This document shows positions 1 to 8,025 of a stretch of DNA of 64,000 bases, piece by piece. The notes beneath the pieces are model-generated. The model had not been told where the DNA came from. It was given only the letters and a program-made list of their open reading frames with translations, and ran no database searches. The position numbers were made by a program, and so were the translations under genes. The number at the start of each line of letters is the position of its first letter. Positions within the stretch are counted from its first letter, which is position 1. The DNA comes from Gemmatimonadaceae bacterium (GTDB lineage: Bacteria; Gemmatimonadota; Gemmatimonadetes; Gemmatimonadales; Gemmatimonadaceae): positions 62,001-126,000 of the forward strand of contig WYBP01000018.1 in the NCBI GenBank assembly GCA_011525845.1, read 5' to 3'.

Positions 1-426
1 ATCCTCCGCGCGCGCACCGTGCTCTACCCGCTGGCGTTCACGCTCGTGTTCGGGGCGTTCGTGCTCTCGCTCGCCACCCGCTCACCCGCCGACATCACGC
101 TGCTGGGCGGCCTCGGCGCTCCCTTCACGCGTGACGCGGCCGGGCAGGTGGTCAACCAGGTGCGGATCAAGGTGGCCAACCGGACGCGGGAGGACCGCAC
201 GTACACGATCGCCTTCCTGGATGAGCCGGGGGCGCAGTTCATCGCGCCCGAGAACCCCGTGCGGGTGGGGGCGGGACGGACCGTCACCACCACCGTCTTC
301 GTGGTGGAGCCGGGGGACCGCTTCCGCGAGGGCGAGCGCGCCGTCCGCTTCCGCGTGAGCGACGGCGATTCCTTCACCCGAGAGTTCGCGTGGCGCCTGA
401 TCGGCCCGCGCGCGGAGGCCCGATGA
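1..426 (+). CDS. ccoG: Cytochrome c oxidase accessory protein CcoG/FixG (C-terminal part)
   Basis: The gene enters from the left edge; only its last 141 codons are present, read in frame from base 1. What remains is one hydrophobic helix (about residues 7-25) followed by an Ig-like domain of about 110 residues ending in a TREFAWRLIG strand, which matches the C-terminal domain of the FixG/CcoG family. The polyferredoxin cysteine motifs expected in this family lie upstream of the window. CcoG is a membrane iron-sulfur protein that reduces Cu(II) for assembly of the cbb3 oxidase copper centre. The stop overlaps the next start (ATGA at 423-426), and the downstream fixH, ccoI and ccoS genes confirm the assignment. 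Confidence 0.9.
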   Translation: MLRARTVLYPLAFTLVFGAFVLSLATRSPADITLLGGLGAPFTRDAAGQVVNQVRIKVANRTREDRTYTIAFLDEPGAQFIAPENPVRVGAGRTVTTTVFVVEPGDRFREGERAVRFRVSDGDSFTREFAWRLIGPRAEAR

Positions 427-965
427 CCGACAAGCGTGGGGCCTACTGGCCCTGGCTCCTGACCCTGGCGCTCCTCTTCACGGTGAGTGCCAACGTGGTG
501 ATGCTCTTCGCCGCGAACTCCGACCGGAACGGTTCCGTGGTGGAGCCGGACTACTACCGCAAGGCGGTGGCGTGGGATTCCACCATGGCGCGCCGCGCGG
601 CGAGCGACCGGCTCGGCTGGCATGCGACGGCGACGGTGGAGCGCTCCGTGGCCGGGGTGGCGAGCGCCGGCGAGGTGGTGGTCCGGATCACGGACGCCGC
701 GGGTGCGGCGGTGCAGGGCGCGACCGTGACGGCGACCCTGATCCACAACCTGGACGCCGGCCACCCGACCGTGCTGTCGCTGCGCGAGGCGCCGGGGGGT
801 GGCTACGCTGCGCGCGCCCCGATCGCCCACCCCGGACGCTGGGAGGTGCGCATCGAGGCCGAGCGCGCCGGGGCGCGCTTCCTCGCCACCGAGATCGTCG
901 ATGCGCGTGAGGGCCCGCGCGAGGGCCCGCGCGAGGGTCCGCGCGAGGCGCCGCGCCGGCCGTGA
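423..965 (+). CDS. ccoH: FixH/CcoH family cbb3 oxidase assembly protein
   Basis: 180 residues starting at the ATG that overlaps the ccoG stop. It has a short cytoplasmic N-terminus, one membrane helix (about residues 9-29) and an extracytoplasmic beta-rich domain with the family pattern VEPDYYRKAVAWD just after the helix. FixH/CcoH proteins stabilise CcoP and CcoN during cbb3 oxidase assembly. The last 15 or so residues are a low-complexity REGP repeat encoded by four copies of a 12-base unit and are unlikely to belong to the fold. The gene lies between ccoG and the SafE-like gene, the usual order. The stop overlaps the next GTG start (GTGA at 962-965). Confidence 0.9.
   Translation: MTDKRGAYWPWLLTLALLFTVSANVVMLFAANSDRNGSVVEPDYYRKAVAWDSTMARRAASDRLGWHATATVERSVAGVASAGEVVVRITDAAGAAVQGATVTATLIHNLDAGHPTVLSLREAPGGGYAARAPIAHPGRWEVRIEAERAGARFLATEIVDAREGPREGPREGPREAPRRP
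909..956 (+). repeat. 12-base tandem repeat, four copies, in the fixH 3' end
   Basis: Four head-to-tail copies of a 12-base unit (GAGGGCCCGCGC and one- or two-base variants) encode the REGP repeats at the end of FixH. The length is a multiple of three, so copy-number change would keep the reading frame. Confidence 0.9.
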
Positions 966-1693
966 TCGCCCTCGCGGCCTCCGTCTTCGTGGCCGGCCTC
1001 CTGGGCAGCGTGCACTGCGCGGCCATGTGCGGGAGCTTCGCCTGCCTCGCGTCGGGCGGGGACGCCTCGCCGGCGCGCGCCGCGTGGCGGAGCACGGCCG
1101 CGTACAACGGCGGCCGGTTGCTCTCCTACGTGCTGCTGGGGACGCTGGCGGGCGCGGCCGGCGCGGGGCTCGACCGGGCCGGGGCCGTCGTCGGCCTCGC
1201 TCGGCCGGCGACGATCGTGGCGGGCGGCCTCCTGGTCGCGTGGGGGACGGCCACGCTGCTCGCGGCGTTCGGGGTGCGCGTGCCGGCGCTCGCGGTGCCA
1301 CCCGGGCTCGCGGCCCGCGTGGCGCGCGCCGTGCGTGCGGTGCAGGCTCGGCCGCCCGCGGTGCGGGGTGTCGCGATCGGGGCGCTCACGGCCGCGCTCC
1401 CCTGCGGCTGGCTCTACGCGTTCGTCGCGACCTCGGCCGCCGCCGGCAGTGCCGCGGGGGGAGCGCTGGTCATGGCCGCCTTCTGGACCGGGACGCTCCC
1501 GATGATGGCGGCCCTCGGACTCGGCGCCCAGCGGCTCCTCGGGCCGGCACGCCGCCGGCTCCCGGCGCTCACGGCGGCCGTCCTCGTCGTGCTGGGCCTG
1601 CTCACCGTCGCCGGGCGCTTCACGCCCGCCGTGGCCTCGGTCACCGGCGCGGGCCCCACCATGGAGGCCCATGGGCAGCACGGCGGTCGCTGA
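962..1693 (+). CDS. Sulfite exporter TauE/SafE-type (DsbD_2-like) membrane protein of the cbb3 maturation cluster
   Basis: 243 residues, starting with the GTG that overlaps the fixH stop. The protein is almost wholly hydrophobic, with about six helices. Near the N-terminus it has LGSVHCAAMCGSF, whose cysteine pair (C-x3-C) is typical of the DsbD_2/CcdA-like family often annotated as TauE/SafE. Members of this family commonly sit between ccoH and ccoI and are thought to act in copper or thiol handling for cbb3 oxidase. That role is inferred from context; the substrate is unknown. The C-terminal 20 or so residues are polar, histidine-containing and overlap the start of ccoI by 23 bases. Confidence 0.82.
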   Translation: MIALAASVFVAGLLGSVHCAAMCGSFACLASGGDASPARAAWRSTAAYNGGRLLSYVLLGTLAGAAGAGLDRAGAVVGLARPATIVAGGLLVAWGTATLLAAFGVRVPALAVPPGLAARVARAVRAVQARPPAVRGVAIGALTAALPCGWLYAFVATSAAAGSAAGGALVMAAFWTGTLPMMAALGLGAQRLLGPARRRLPALTAAVLVVLGLLTVAGRFTPAVASVTGAGPTMEAHGQHGGR

Positions 1694-4097
1694 GCCCGGG
1701 GCGGTCGCGACCACCTGCGCGCACTGCGGTCTCGATGCGCTGGGAGGCGAGGCGCGCGAGTGCGAGGGACTCCTGTACTGCTGCGCCGGCTGCGAGACCG
1801 CCGCCGCCGTCATCCGCGAGTGCGGGCTCGAGGGCTTCTACGACCTCCCCGAGCGCCGGGGCGTCGCGGTGCGATCGAGCGGCCGGAGCTTCGCCGAGTT
1901 CGACCACGAGGCGTTCGAGGCGGCGCACGTCACGCACACGCGCGACGGGCTCGCGGAGGTCGCGCTCTACCTGGAGGGCGTGCACTGCGCCTCCTGTGTC
2001 TGGCTCGTGGAGCGGCTCCCGCTCGCGGTGCCGGGCGCGGTGCGCGCCGAGCTCGACGTCACGCGCGCCCTCCTCCGCCTGACGTGGGACCCGGGGCACA
2101 CCACGCTCGGCGCACTCGCGCGCGCGCTCGACCGGCTCGGATACCGCCCGCACCCCTATCGCGGCCGCCGGGCCGACGAGGCGCGCCGCGCCGAGGAGCG
2201 CGCGCTCCTCACCCGCATCGGCGTGGCGGGGGCGATCGCGATGAACGTGATGGCGATCGCGCTCGCGCTCTACAGCGGGATGTTCGGCGGCATCGAACCG
2301 GAGTTCGAGCGCTACTTCCGCTGGATCAGCCTCGCGCTCGTCGTGCCCGCCCTGCTCTGGCCGGGCCGTGTGTTCTTCACGAGTGCGTGGACGGCGGCCC
2401 GCGCGGGCCGCCTGCACATGGACGTGCCGATCGCGGTCGCGCTGGCCGCGGGGTTCCTGCAGGGTGCCGTGAACACCGTGCGCGACAGCGGCCCGATCTA
2501 CTTCGACGCCGTGGCGACGCTCGTGCTGCTCCTCCTCGTGGGGCGCTTCCTCCAGTACCGGGCGCAGCGGACGGCGGCCGACGCATCCGAACTGCTCGGC
2601 GCGCTCTCGCCCGCCATCGCGCGCGTGGTGCACCCGGTCACGGGGGAGGTGGACGAGGTGCCCGTGGAGGCGGTGGTGCCCGGGATGGTGCTGGAGGTGC
2701 GGGCGGGGGACACCCTCGCCGCCGACGGCACGGTGCTCACCGGCGCGTCGGCGCTCGACCTCGCCCTCCTCACCGGCGAGTCGCGGCCCGTGGGCGTGCG
2801 CGCGGGGAGCGCGGTGTTCGCGGGCACCGTGAACCTCGGTGCCCCGCTGCGCGTGCGCGTGGATGCCGCGGGGGAGACGAGCCGGCTCGGGCGGCTCCTG
2901 CACGAGGTGGAGGCCGGGGCGCAGCGTCGGGCGCCCGTCGTGCTCTTCGCGGACCGGATCGCCGGGTGGTTCATCGCGGTGGTGCTGGGTCTGGCGGTGG
3001 TCACGGTGGCCCTCTGGTGGGGGCGCGATCCCGCAGGCGCGGTGGATCACGCCATCGCGCTCCTCGTCGTGACCTGCCCCTGCGCGCTGGCCATGGCGAC
3101 GCCGCTCGCGTTCACGGTGGCGATCGGGCGGGCCGCCGGGCGGGGCATCCTGATCAAGGGGGGGCATGCGCTCGAGGCGCTGGCCTCGCGCGGCACGCTC
3201 TTCCTCGACAAGACGGGGACGCTTACCGAGGGGCGGCTCGCGCTCGCCTCGTGGGAGGGGACCGATGCGGCACGCGAGGCCGTGCGCGCGCTCGAGGTGC
3301 ACTCGCGGCATCCGCTCGCCGCGGCGTTCGCGGCGGCGTGGCCGGAGCTGCCGCTCGTCGAGGCGACTGACGTGCGCGAGACCCTCGGCGCCGGCATCCG
3401 GGGCACCGTGGCGGGGCGCGACGTGCGCGTCGGGCGGCGGGACTGGGTGGGGATCGATGGGCCCGCGATGGACGCGGGCGCGGAGGCGGACGCGCTCACC
3501 GAGGTCGTCGTGGCGATCGATGGCCGGCTCGCGGGGCGCGCCACCTTCACCGACCCGATCCGCGCGGAGGCCCGCGCCGCCGTCGACGCGCTCCGCGAGG
3601 CGGGGTGGGAGGTGCGGATCCTCAGCGGCGACTCCGCGCCCGTGGTCGCGAACGTGGCCGCGCGCCTCGGGCTCGCGGGCGACCGGCACGAGGGAGGCGC
3701 CTCCCCGGAGCGGAAGCGCGAGGCCGTGCAGGAGGCGCTCGCCGGGGGCCCGGTGGTGATGGTCGGCGACGGGGTGAACGATGCGGCCGCCATCTCCGCC
3801 GCGACCGTGGGCATCGCGGTGCGCGGCGGCGCCGAGGCGTCGCTGGCGGCGGCGGACGTCTATCTCGCGCACGGCGGCATCGCCGCGTTCGGCGAGCTCA
3901 TGGCGGGCGCGCGTCGCACCACGCGCCTCATCCGCCGCAACATGGCCGTGGCCCTCGCCTACAACGTCGTCGCCGTTGCTCTCGCGATGCTGGGGCTCCT
4001 CGACCCGCTCATCGCGGCGGTGCTGATGCCGCTCAGCTCCGCCACGGCGATCCTCGGGGCTTGGCGCGGCCACACCTTCGCGCGGGCGGCCGCGTGA
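1671..4097 (+). CDS. ccoI: Copper-translocating P1B-type ATPase CcoI/FixI
   Basis: 808 residues. An N-terminal cysteine-rich segment (C16, C19, C37, C38, C41) precedes a ferredoxin-like heavy-metal domain with CASC at 106-109. Then come the membrane helices, the actuator TGES (368-371), the CPC membrane metal site (469-471), the phosphorylation motif DKTGTLT with D513, and GDGVND (from 699). This is the full P1B-1 set, with the extra N-terminal cysteine region typical of FixI/CcoI. The pump exports copper for the CuB site of cbb3 oxidase. The start ATG lies inside the previous gene, suggesting translational coupling, and the stop overlaps ccoS (GTGA at 4094-4097). Confidence 0.95.
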   Translation: MGSTAVAEPGAVATTCAHCGLDALGGEARECEGLLYCCAGCETAAAVIRECGLEGFYDLPERRGVAVRSSGRSFAEFDHEAFEAAHVTHTRDGLAEVALYLEGVHCASCVWLVERLPLAVPGAVRAELDVTRALLRLTWDPGHTTLGALARALDRLGYRPHPYRGRRADEARRAEERALLTRIGVAGAIAMNVMAIALALYSGMFGGIEPEFERYFRWISLALVVPALLWPGRVFFTSAWTAARAGRLHMDVPIAVALAAGFLQGAVNTVRDSGPIYFDAVATLVLLLLVGRFLQYRAQRTAADASELLGALSPAIARVVHPVTGEVDEVPVEAVVPGMVLEVRAGDTLAADGTVLTGASALDLALLTGESRPVGVRAGSAVFAGTVNLGAPLRVRVDAAGETSRLGRLLHEVEAGAQRRAPVVLFADRIAGWFIAVVLGLAVVTVALWWGRDPAGAVDHAIALLVVTCPCALAMATPLAFTVAIGRAAGRGILIKGGHALEALASRGTLFLDKTGTLTEGRLALASWEGTDAAREAVRALEVHSRHPLAAAFAAAWPELPLVEATDVRETLGAGIRGTVAGRDVRVGRRDWVGIDGPAMDAGAEADALTEVVVAIDGRLAGRATFTDPIRAEARAAVDALREAGWEVRILSGDSAPVVANVAARLGLAGDRHEGGASPERKREAVQEALAGGPVVMVGDGVNDAAAISAATVGIAVRGGAEASLAAADVYLAHGGIAAFGELMAGARRTTRLIRRNMAVALAYNVVAVALAMLGLLDPLIAAVLMPLSSATAILGAWRGHTFARAAA

Positions 4098-4309
4098 GCG
4101 TGCTCTACCTGCTGGTGCCGCTCGCGCTCGTGCTCGCCGTGGGCTTCGTCGCCGCGTATGTCTGGTCCGCCCGCCAGGGGCAGTTCGACGACCTCACGAC
4201 CCCGGCGATCCGGATGCTCCACGAGGAGCCCGGGCGGCCCGCAGCGCGTTCAGGATCACCGCCACGTCGATCCCCTCCTGGAGAAGGGCCCCCGCCGTCG
4301 GGGGGATGA
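4094..4309 (+). CDS. ccoS: cbb3-type oxidase assembly protein CcoS
   Basis: 71 residues from a GTG that overlaps the ccoI stop. The first 40 residues match CcoS well: a short N-terminus, one membrane helix, then the conserved WSARQGQFDDLTTPAIRML segment. CcoS is needed for cofactor insertion into cbb3 oxidase. The last 25 or so residues are proline- and arginine-rich and lie over the 3' end of the oppositely oriented ATPase gene (116-base convergent overlap), so they may be an unconserved extension read through the neighbour. Confidence 0.9.
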   Translation: MSVLYLLVPLALVLAVGFVAAYVWSARQGQFDDLTTPAIRMLHEEPGRPAARSGSPPRRSPPGEGPPPSGG

Positions 4310-6125
4310 ACCCGAGGGCGGCCACCACCATCGCGGTGCCGGAGAGCACGAGCCCCGCGACGATGCTCTGCTTCGCGATCGCCACGGTGCGCTGGCCGAT
4401 CCGCACGGCATCCTCCACGCGCCGGACGTCGTCCGCCAGGAGGACGATCCCGGCCGCCTCGGCGGAGATCCCGCCGCCATGCGCGGCGAGCGCCACGCCG
4501 ACGGTGGCCGCGGAGAGCGCGGGGGCGTCGTTCGTCCCGTCGCCCACCATCAGCACGCGACGACCGGCACCCTCCAGCGCCCGCACCGCCTCCACCTTCT
4601 CCTCCGGAAGGAGGTCGCCGCGCGCCTCGGTGATGCCGAGCGCGCGGGCGACGGGCGCCACGTTCGCCTGCTGGTCGCCGGAGAGCAGCAGCGTGCGCGA
4701 GAGGCCGAGGGCCCGGAGTCCGGCCACGAACTCGGGGAGGCCCTCCCGCATGCGGTCGGCGAACGCGATGACGCCGCTCGCCCGCCCGTCCACCGTGACG
4801 TAGGCGCGGAGATCCGGACCGTCGACGGGGAGCTCGCCGAGGATCCGCGCCGCCCCGGGGTCGCGCCGCTCGATGTACGAGAGCGCGCCCAGCGCGACGC
4901 GACGCCCCTCGACGAGCCCGGTGATGCCGGCCCCGGCCGACTCCACCACCTCCGTCGCACGCGGCAGCGACCGCCCGTCCTGCGTCGCCGCCTCCACCAC
5001 GGATCGCGCGAGCAGGTGCCCCGATCCCACCTCGAGGGCGCCGGCGAGCCGGAGCAGCTCCGCCTCGCCCCCTGGCGTGACGGATGCGATCGTCTCCACC
5101 ACGGGACGGCCATGGGTGAGGGTGCCCGTCTTGTCGAACACCACCGTGTCCACCGTGGCGAGCTGCTCGAGCGCGGCGCCGTTGCGCACGACGATCTGGC
5201 GGCGCGCGGAGCGGTTGATCCCGCCGATGATCGCCACCGGGGTGGCCAGCAGGAGGGGGCAGGGGGTCGCCACGACGAGCACCGCCAGCACGCGCGCCGG
5301 GTCGCCCGAGAGCCACCAGGCGACGGCGCAGGCCAGGAGGGTGACCGGCGTGAACCAGACGGCCCACCGGTCGGCGGTCCGCTGGATGGGGGACTTCTCG
5401 GCCTGCGCCGTGCGGACGAGCTCGACGATCCGGGCGTAGAGGGAGTCGCGCGCGGGCGCGGTGACGCGCAGGACGAGCGGCGACTCGAGGTTCACCACGC
5501 CCGACCGCACCGGGGCACCGACGTCCACGCGCGCGGGTAGCGGTTCGCCGGTGATGCGCGAGGTGTCGAGGGAGCTGTTCCCCTCGTGCACGGTGCCGTC
5601 CGCCGGGACCATCTCGCCCGGCCGCACGAGGATGAGGTCCTCCACGACGACCGCGTCGGCCGCGACGTCCTCCGTGTCGTGCGCCGCGGCGTCGAGCAGG
5701 CGGTGCGCGATGCGTGGTGCCGCGGCCTCGAGCTCGCGCACCGCCGCGGACGCGCGCCCTTCGGCGTAGCGCTCCAGCAGCTCGCCCCCGGTCTGCATGA
5801 GCACGATCACCAGCCCCGCCACGGGTTGGCGGAGCACCATCGCGACGACGATCGCCAGCATCGCGACGACGTCGGCGGCGAACCTGCCGGAGAGGAGCCC
5901 GCGGAGGGTGCGCAGCACCACCGGCGCGCCGAGCACGATGAGGGCGCCGAGGAGGAACGGTGCGCTCCAGCCGCGCGTGGCCGCGCCGAGCGCGAGGGCG
6001 CCGCCCACCACGAGCGCGCCGATCGCGAGCGCGGGGGTGACCGCGGCGCGGAGGGGGAATGGAAGCGCCCCGACGCCCGTGAGGGGCGCGGGGCGCTCGG
6101 TCGACGCGAGGTCGAGCGACGTCAC
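4194..6125 (-). CDS. Heavy-metal-translocating P1B-type ATPase with TPC motif
   Basis: 643 residues from a GTG start. It has no N-terminal metal-binding domain. Visible in order are about four N-terminal helices, the actuator TGEP (192-195), TPCPLLLATP in the membrane (TPC at 287-289) and DKTGTLT with D331, then a C-terminal GDGTND hinge motif. TPC(x6)P instead of CPC or SPC recalls the P1B-5 (nickel/iron-type) class, but no hemerythrin-like C-terminal domain is present, so the metal is not predictable. It starts one base after the stop of a 52-codon membrane protein and so is probably coupled to it. The 3' end overlaps ccoS convergently. Confidence 0.88.
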   Translation of the reverse strand: MTSLDLASTERPAPLTGVGALPFPLRAAVTPALAIGALVVGGALALGAATRGWSAPFLLGALIVLGAPVVLRTLRGLLSGRFAADVVAMLAIVVAMVLRQPVAGLVIVLMQTGGELLERYAEGRASAAVRELEAAAPRIAHRLLDAAAHDTEDVAADAVVVEDLILVRPGEMVPADGTVHEGNSSLDTSRITGEPLPARVDVGAPVRSGVVNLESPLVLRVTAPARDSLYARIVELVRTAQAEKSPIQRTADRWAVWFTPVTLLACAVAWWLSGDPARVLAVLVVATPCPLLLATPVAIIGGINRSARRQIVVRNGAALEQLATVDTVVFDKTGTLTHGRPVVETIASVTPGGEAELLRLAGALEVGSGHLLARSVVEAATQDGRSLPRATEVVESAGAGITGLVEGRRVALGALSYIERRDPGAARILGELPVDGPDLRAYVTVDGRASGVIAFADRMREGLPEFVAGLRALGLSRTLLLSGDQQANVAPVARALGITEARGDLLPEEKVEAVRALEGAGRRVLMVGDGTNDAPALSAATVGVALAAHGGGISAEAAGIVLLADDVRRVEDAVRIGQRTVAIAKQSIVAGLVLSGTAMVVAALGFIPPTAGALLQEGIDVAVILNALRAARAPRGASGSPGS

Positions 6126-6126
6126 A

Positions 6127-6285
6127 TCAGTGCGTCTCGGCCGCTGGCGTCTCGGCCGATCCTTCGGCCTCGTGGCCCGCGAACTTCTGGTTCGTGAGGT
6201 ACACGATCGTGAGGACCAGCGCGCCGATGGCGATGGCGCCGACGATGAGTCCCTTGAAGGCGGCGGCCGTGTCGCGGCCGGACAT
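6127..6285 (-). CDS. Small single-pass membrane protein upstream of the metal ATPase
   Basis: 52 residues from an ATG preceded by AGGA at a 6-base spacing; a second in-frame ATG lies 18 bases upstream (6303) without a clear ribosome site. The product has a short polar N-terminus, a helix of about 20 residues (GLIVGAIAIGALVLTIVYL), a short basic stretch and an acidic, alanine-rich tail ending in histidine. The stop is one base from the GTG of the ATPase, indicating coupled translation. I do not recognise a family. It may be a small subunit or regulator of the pump, which is inference from position only. Confidence 0.6.
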   Translation of the reverse strand: MSGRDTAAAFKGLIVGAIAIGALVLTIVYLTNQKFAGHEAEGSAETPAAETH

Positions 6286-6349
6286 CGGGGTTCCTGCGGT
6301 CATGGGGCGAGCCTCGGGGCGGGCTGTGGGAGGGGCGGACGATCGCGCG

Positions 6350-6808
6350 TCAGGAGACGCGCACCGTGACCATGTGGTCGGACTGGGTGAGCTGCTTCAT
6401 GACGTCGAGGCCGGCGGTGATCTGGCCGAAGACGGTGTGCACGCCGTTCAGGTGGCGCGTGTTGCCCTCGGAGAGGACCATGAAGAACTGCGAGCCGCCG
6501 GTGTCCTTCCCGGCATGCGCCATGGAGAGCGCGCCCACCTTGTGGGTCTGCGGGTTCCCCTTGGTCTCGCACTTGATCGTCCACCCGGGGCCGCCGGTGC
6601 CCGGGGGGCCCTTCGGCTTGCCGCCGATCCGCGCGTTCGGGCAGCCGCCCTGCACGACGAAGTCGGGGATCACGCGGTGGAACTGGATCTGGTCGTAGAA
6701 GCCCTCGTTGGCGAGCTTCTCGAAATTGGACACCGTGCCGGGCGCATCCTTCTCGAACAGCTCGGCGGTGATGGTGCCCTTGTTGGTCTCGAACGTGGCG
6801 GTCTTCAT
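6350..6808 (-). CDS. Cyclophilin-type peptidyl-prolyl cis-trans isomerase
   Basis: 152 residues with the cyclophilin core: [13 protein letters not shown] (about 43-55, with the catalytic-site arginine and phenylalanine), GSQFFMVL (about 104-111) and a C-terminal [13 protein letters not shown]. It catalyses proline isomerisation. There is no signal peptide, so it should be cytoplasmic. The length is that of a compact bacterial PpiB. A TAGATT -10-like box lies about 45 bases upstream of the ATG, so it is probably transcribed on its own. Confidence 0.93.
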   Translation of the reverse strand: MKTATFETNKGTITAELFEKDAPGTVSNFEKLANEGFYDQIQFHRVIPDFVVQGGCPNARIGGKPKGPPGTGGPGWTIKCETKGNPQTHKVGALSMAHAGKDTGGSQFFMVLSEGNTRHLNGVHTVFGQITAGLDVMKQLTQSDHMVTVRVS

Positions 6809-6853
6809 CGGCAGGAACGGAGTTCGGTGGGAAGGGTGGTGAGCGACGGGGGG

Positions 6854-6859
6854 AATCTA
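6854..6859 (-). promoter_or_regulatory. Putative -10 box (TAGATT) for the cyclophilin gene
   Basis: TAGATT on the minus strand in an otherwise GC-rich gap, about 45 bases before the cyclophilin ATG. The same hexamer precedes genes at 38187, 63863 and 54560. No convincing -35 element is visible. Confidence 0.4.
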
Positions 6860-6875
6860 ACCGATCGTCCGCCGG

Positions 6876-7331
6876 CTAGCGCGTGCGCGCCGGCGAGCTG
6901 GCGCTGAACACGTAGTAGCGCGCCACCTTGCAGCCATGGCGGAGCGCCGGCGTGAAGGTCCACTTGGCGATCGCGTTCCGCGCCCCCGTGACGAACCAGG
7001 CGTTCGAAGCCTCGAGCACCGTGAACGTGGTCATGTCCGGCTTGCCGAGCGTGTCCACGAGCACCTCCACGCGGATCACCGAGCTCCCGTCGCGGTTGAG
7101 CGCGCTGCGCGGCACCGGCCGGCGGATCGGGGCCGGGTCCATCTTCACGGGAGCGGGCACGCGGTCCACGTCGAGGCGCGGGTCTGTGGCCGCATCCTCG
7201 CGGGCGCGCACGCAGGCATCGACGGGCTCGGCGAGGAGCTGGACGTTCTGGACGGCCGGGGCCTTGGGGGCGCAGGCGGCGGCGATCGCGAGGGCGGCGC
7301 AGGCGGCGCCAAGGAGGAAGGGGCGGGTCAT
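6876..7331 (-). CDS. Lipoprotein with TonB-like C-terminal domain
   Basis: 151 residues. The N-terminus is a signal sequence ending in a lipobox-like IAAAC (mature Cys about 20). The C-terminal half resembles the TonB C-terminal/energy-transducer fold: a VIRVEVLVDTLGKPDMTTF strand pair, then ARNAIAKWTFTPAL, the pattern seen in TonB-family periplasmic proteins. It lacks the membrane helix and proline-rich arm of true TonB, so it is more likely a periplasmic lipoprotein using the fold. The start overlaps the endonuclease III stop (ATGA), so the two are co-translated. Confidence 0.72.
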   Translation of the reverse strand: MTRPFLLGAACAALAIAAACAPKAPAVQNVQLLAEPVDACVRAREDAATDPRLDVDRVPAPVKMDPAPIRRPVPRSALNRDGSSVIRVEVLVDTLGKPDMTTFTVLEASNAWFVTGARNAIAKWTFTPALRHGCKVARYYVFSASSPARTR

Positions 7332-8020
7332 GTGGTGGACGAGGGACAGATGTCGTTGAGCGTGCAGTCGCCGCAGCGCGGCTTGCGGGCGTCGCAGACG
7401 CGGCGCCCGTGCCAGATCAGGAGATGGGAGAGCATGCCCCAGGTGGGACGATCGAACAGGGGCTGGAGCACGCGCTCGATGCGGACGGCGTCCGTCTCGC
7501 GGGTCAGCCCGAAGCGCTGCACGAGGCGGGCGACGTGGGTGTCCACGACGATCCCCTCGTGCGTGTCGAACGCGTTGCTGAGCACGACGTTCGCGGTCTT
7601 GCGGCCGATGCCGGGCAGCACCACGAGCGCCTCCATCGTACGCGGCAGCTCGCCGCCATGTTCCGCCACCACCGCCTGCGCGAGCCCCGAGAGGGAGCGC
7701 GCCTTGTTGCGGAAGAACCCGGTGCTGCGGATGACCTCCTCGATCTCCTCCACCGGTGCCTTGGCGAGGGCGCGGGCGTCCGGCCAGCGCCGGAAGAGCT
7801 CGGGGGTGACCATGTTCACCCGCTTGTCGGTGCACTGCGCGGAGAGCACGGTGGCGACCGCGAGCTCGAAGGGCGTGCGGTAGTCGAGTTCGCAGTGCGC
7901 GTCCGGGTACTCGGCGACGAGGCGCCGCTGGATCTCCCGGGCGTGCGCACGGAGTGCGGCGCCGCGCAGCACGCGCGGGGCGCGCTTCCTCCCCGCCTTC
8001 TTCGTCTTGCTCGCTGCCAC
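7328..8020 (-). CDS. nth: Endonuclease III (DNA glycosylase/AP lyase)
   Basis: 230 residues from a GTG start. It has the helix-hairpin-helix LPGIGRKTANVVL with catalytic K141, the catalytic aspartate D160 in IVVDTHVARL, and a C-terminal iron-sulfur loop with cysteines at 209, 216, 219 and 225 (C-x6-C-x2-C-x5-C). It removes oxidised pyrimidines and nicks the abasic site. The first 20 residues are lysine/arginine-rich, slightly longer than in Escherichia coli Nth (211 residues). It lies five bases downstream of the PolX gene and overlaps the next gene, so a repair-gene operon is likely. Confidence 0.95.
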   Translation of the reverse strand: MAASKTKKAGRKRAPRVLRGAALRAHAREIQRRLVAEYPDAHCELDYRTPFELAVATVLSAQCTDKRVNMVTPELFRRWPDARALAKAPVEEIEEVIRSTGFFRNKARSLSGLAQAVVAEHGGELPRTMEALVVLPGIGRKTANVVLSNAFDTHEGIVVDTHVARLVQRFGLTRETDAVRIERVLQPLFDRPTWGMLSHLLIWHGRRVCDARKPRCGDCTLNDICPSSTT

Positions 8021-8025
8021 GGGAC

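Noticed and set aside
24-1301. Long minus-strand open frame across ccoG-fixH-safE
   Set aside because: It is an arginine/proline/alanine-rich shadow of well-supported plus-strand genes, as are many long frames in this GC-rich DNA.
6876-7331. True TonB protein
   Set aside because: It has a lipobox rather than a membrane anchor with a proline-rich arm, and no ExbB/ExbD genes are nearby.
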